A stretch of DNA of 6,939 nt, from assembly GCA_003978375.1 (NCBI GenBank), contig QNZW01000056.1, positions 1 to 6,939 of the forward strand. The letters run 5' to 3'. A program made the translations under genes and the position numbers. The notes beneath the pieces are model-generated. The model did no database searches, was not told the DNA's origin, and saw nothing but the letters and a program-made list of their open reading frames with translations. The stretch comes from Sulfurovum sp. (lineage in GTDB: Bacteria > Campylobacterota > Campylobacteria > Campylobacterales > Sulfurovaceae). Shown piece by piece: positions 6,698-6,939 of this stretch; position 1 is the first letter of the stretch, and each line of letters opens with the position of its first letter.

Positions 6698-6769
6698 TTG
6701 AGATTTTATAGTGAGCATAATTCAAAAATTTTTTAGAACTTAAAAAGATAAGGTAGCAAAAATCATGGT

Positions 6770-6796
6770 ATTATTGTTATTTTACAATACAATAAT
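6770..6796. repeat. Inverted repeat directly upstream of the last gene
   Basis: ATTATTGT (6770-6777) and ACAATAAT (6789-6796) form a perfect 8-base inverted repeat around an 11-base centre. The right arm abuts the GAGGA ribosome binding site (6797-6801) of the gene starting at 6808. A TACAAT (6783-6788, five of six to a -10 element) lies in the centre. It could be an operator over a promoter or an RNA hairpin beside the ribosome binding site. The A/T-only composition raises the chance of coincidence. Confidence 0.35.
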
Positions 6797-6807
6797 GAGG
6801 ATGATAC

Positions 6808-6939
6808 ATGAACGAAATAGTAGTTATAGCGACTTTGAGACTAAATGATGAAAGTTTACTTGAAGATTGGAAAGTGATTTCAGACAAGATTGATGTTGAT
6901 TTGGTGGGTCAAGATGGGTTTATCTCTCGTTATGTTGGA
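6808..6939 (+). CDS. Start of a protein of unknown function, cut by the window edge
   Basis: Forty-four codons are visible from the ATG at 6808 and remain open to the last base. The start has a strong ribosome binding site, GAGGA at 6797-6801, six bases upstream. The peptide begins MNEIVVIATLRLNDESLLED and continues through a helix-like stretch to GQDGFISRYVG. An N-terminal beta strand followed by a helix and a DGF motif recalls the ferredoxin-like fold of antibiotic biosynthesis monooxygenase (ABM) or stress-response dimeric alpha-beta barrel proteins. The visible portion is too short to settle this. The preceding 110-base gap and its inverted repeat suggest it has its own transcription start rather than being part of the lepA transcript. 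Confidence 0.7.
   Translation, partial: MNEIVVIATLRLNDESLLEDWKVISDKIDVDLVGQDGFISRYVG

Noticed and set aside
6721..6738. A-run/T-run symmetry after the membrane protein gene as a terminator
   Set aside because: The pairing would be almost all A-T with an unpaired base, with no GC stem, so it is not a credible intrinsic terminator.

Overview
This AT-rich window most likely comes from a free-living member of the Campylobacterota (Sulfurovum/Sulfurimonas-like). I base that on the style of the SerB, Prs and LepA proteins, the purine-rich ribosome binding sites, TTG start use and A/T-rich promoters with poor -35 elements. I could not run a database search, so the taxonomy is an inference. All complete genes are intact. 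I see no rRNA, tRNA, CRISPR array, insertion sequence or phage gene.

Layout. Positions 1-149 hold a probable divergent promoter for a gene leaving the window on the left, followed by the leader of an unrecognised exported protein (159-1061, +). That gene converges, with a 6-base gap, on a methylenetetrahydrofolate reductase-family gene (1068-1985, -). A 126-base divergent spacer containing nested dyads separates it from the phosphoserine phosphatase gene serB (2112-2738, +). serB converges on a DUF2062 membrane protein (2754-3263, -). A second divergent spacer (3264-3422) carries the likely prs promoter. Then come prs (3423-4361, +), lepA (4414-6222, +) and a small four-helix membrane protein (6251-6697, +), probably co-transcribed. 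A last gene starts at 6808 and runs off the right edge.

How the genes relate. This is mostly housekeeping metabolism. SerB makes serine, the usual source of one-carbon units. The MTHFR-family enzyme reduces methylene-THF to methyl-THF for methionine synthesis. Prs makes PRPP for nucleotide, histidine, tryptophan and NAD synthesis. LepA (EF-4) is a ribosome-associated GTPase. The less ordinary parts are the two-domain exported protein, the dyads in the divergent spacers, a nine-codon ORF bridging lepA and the membrane protein gene, and an inverted repeat just upstream of the last gene. I found no clear evidence of a new multi-gene system.
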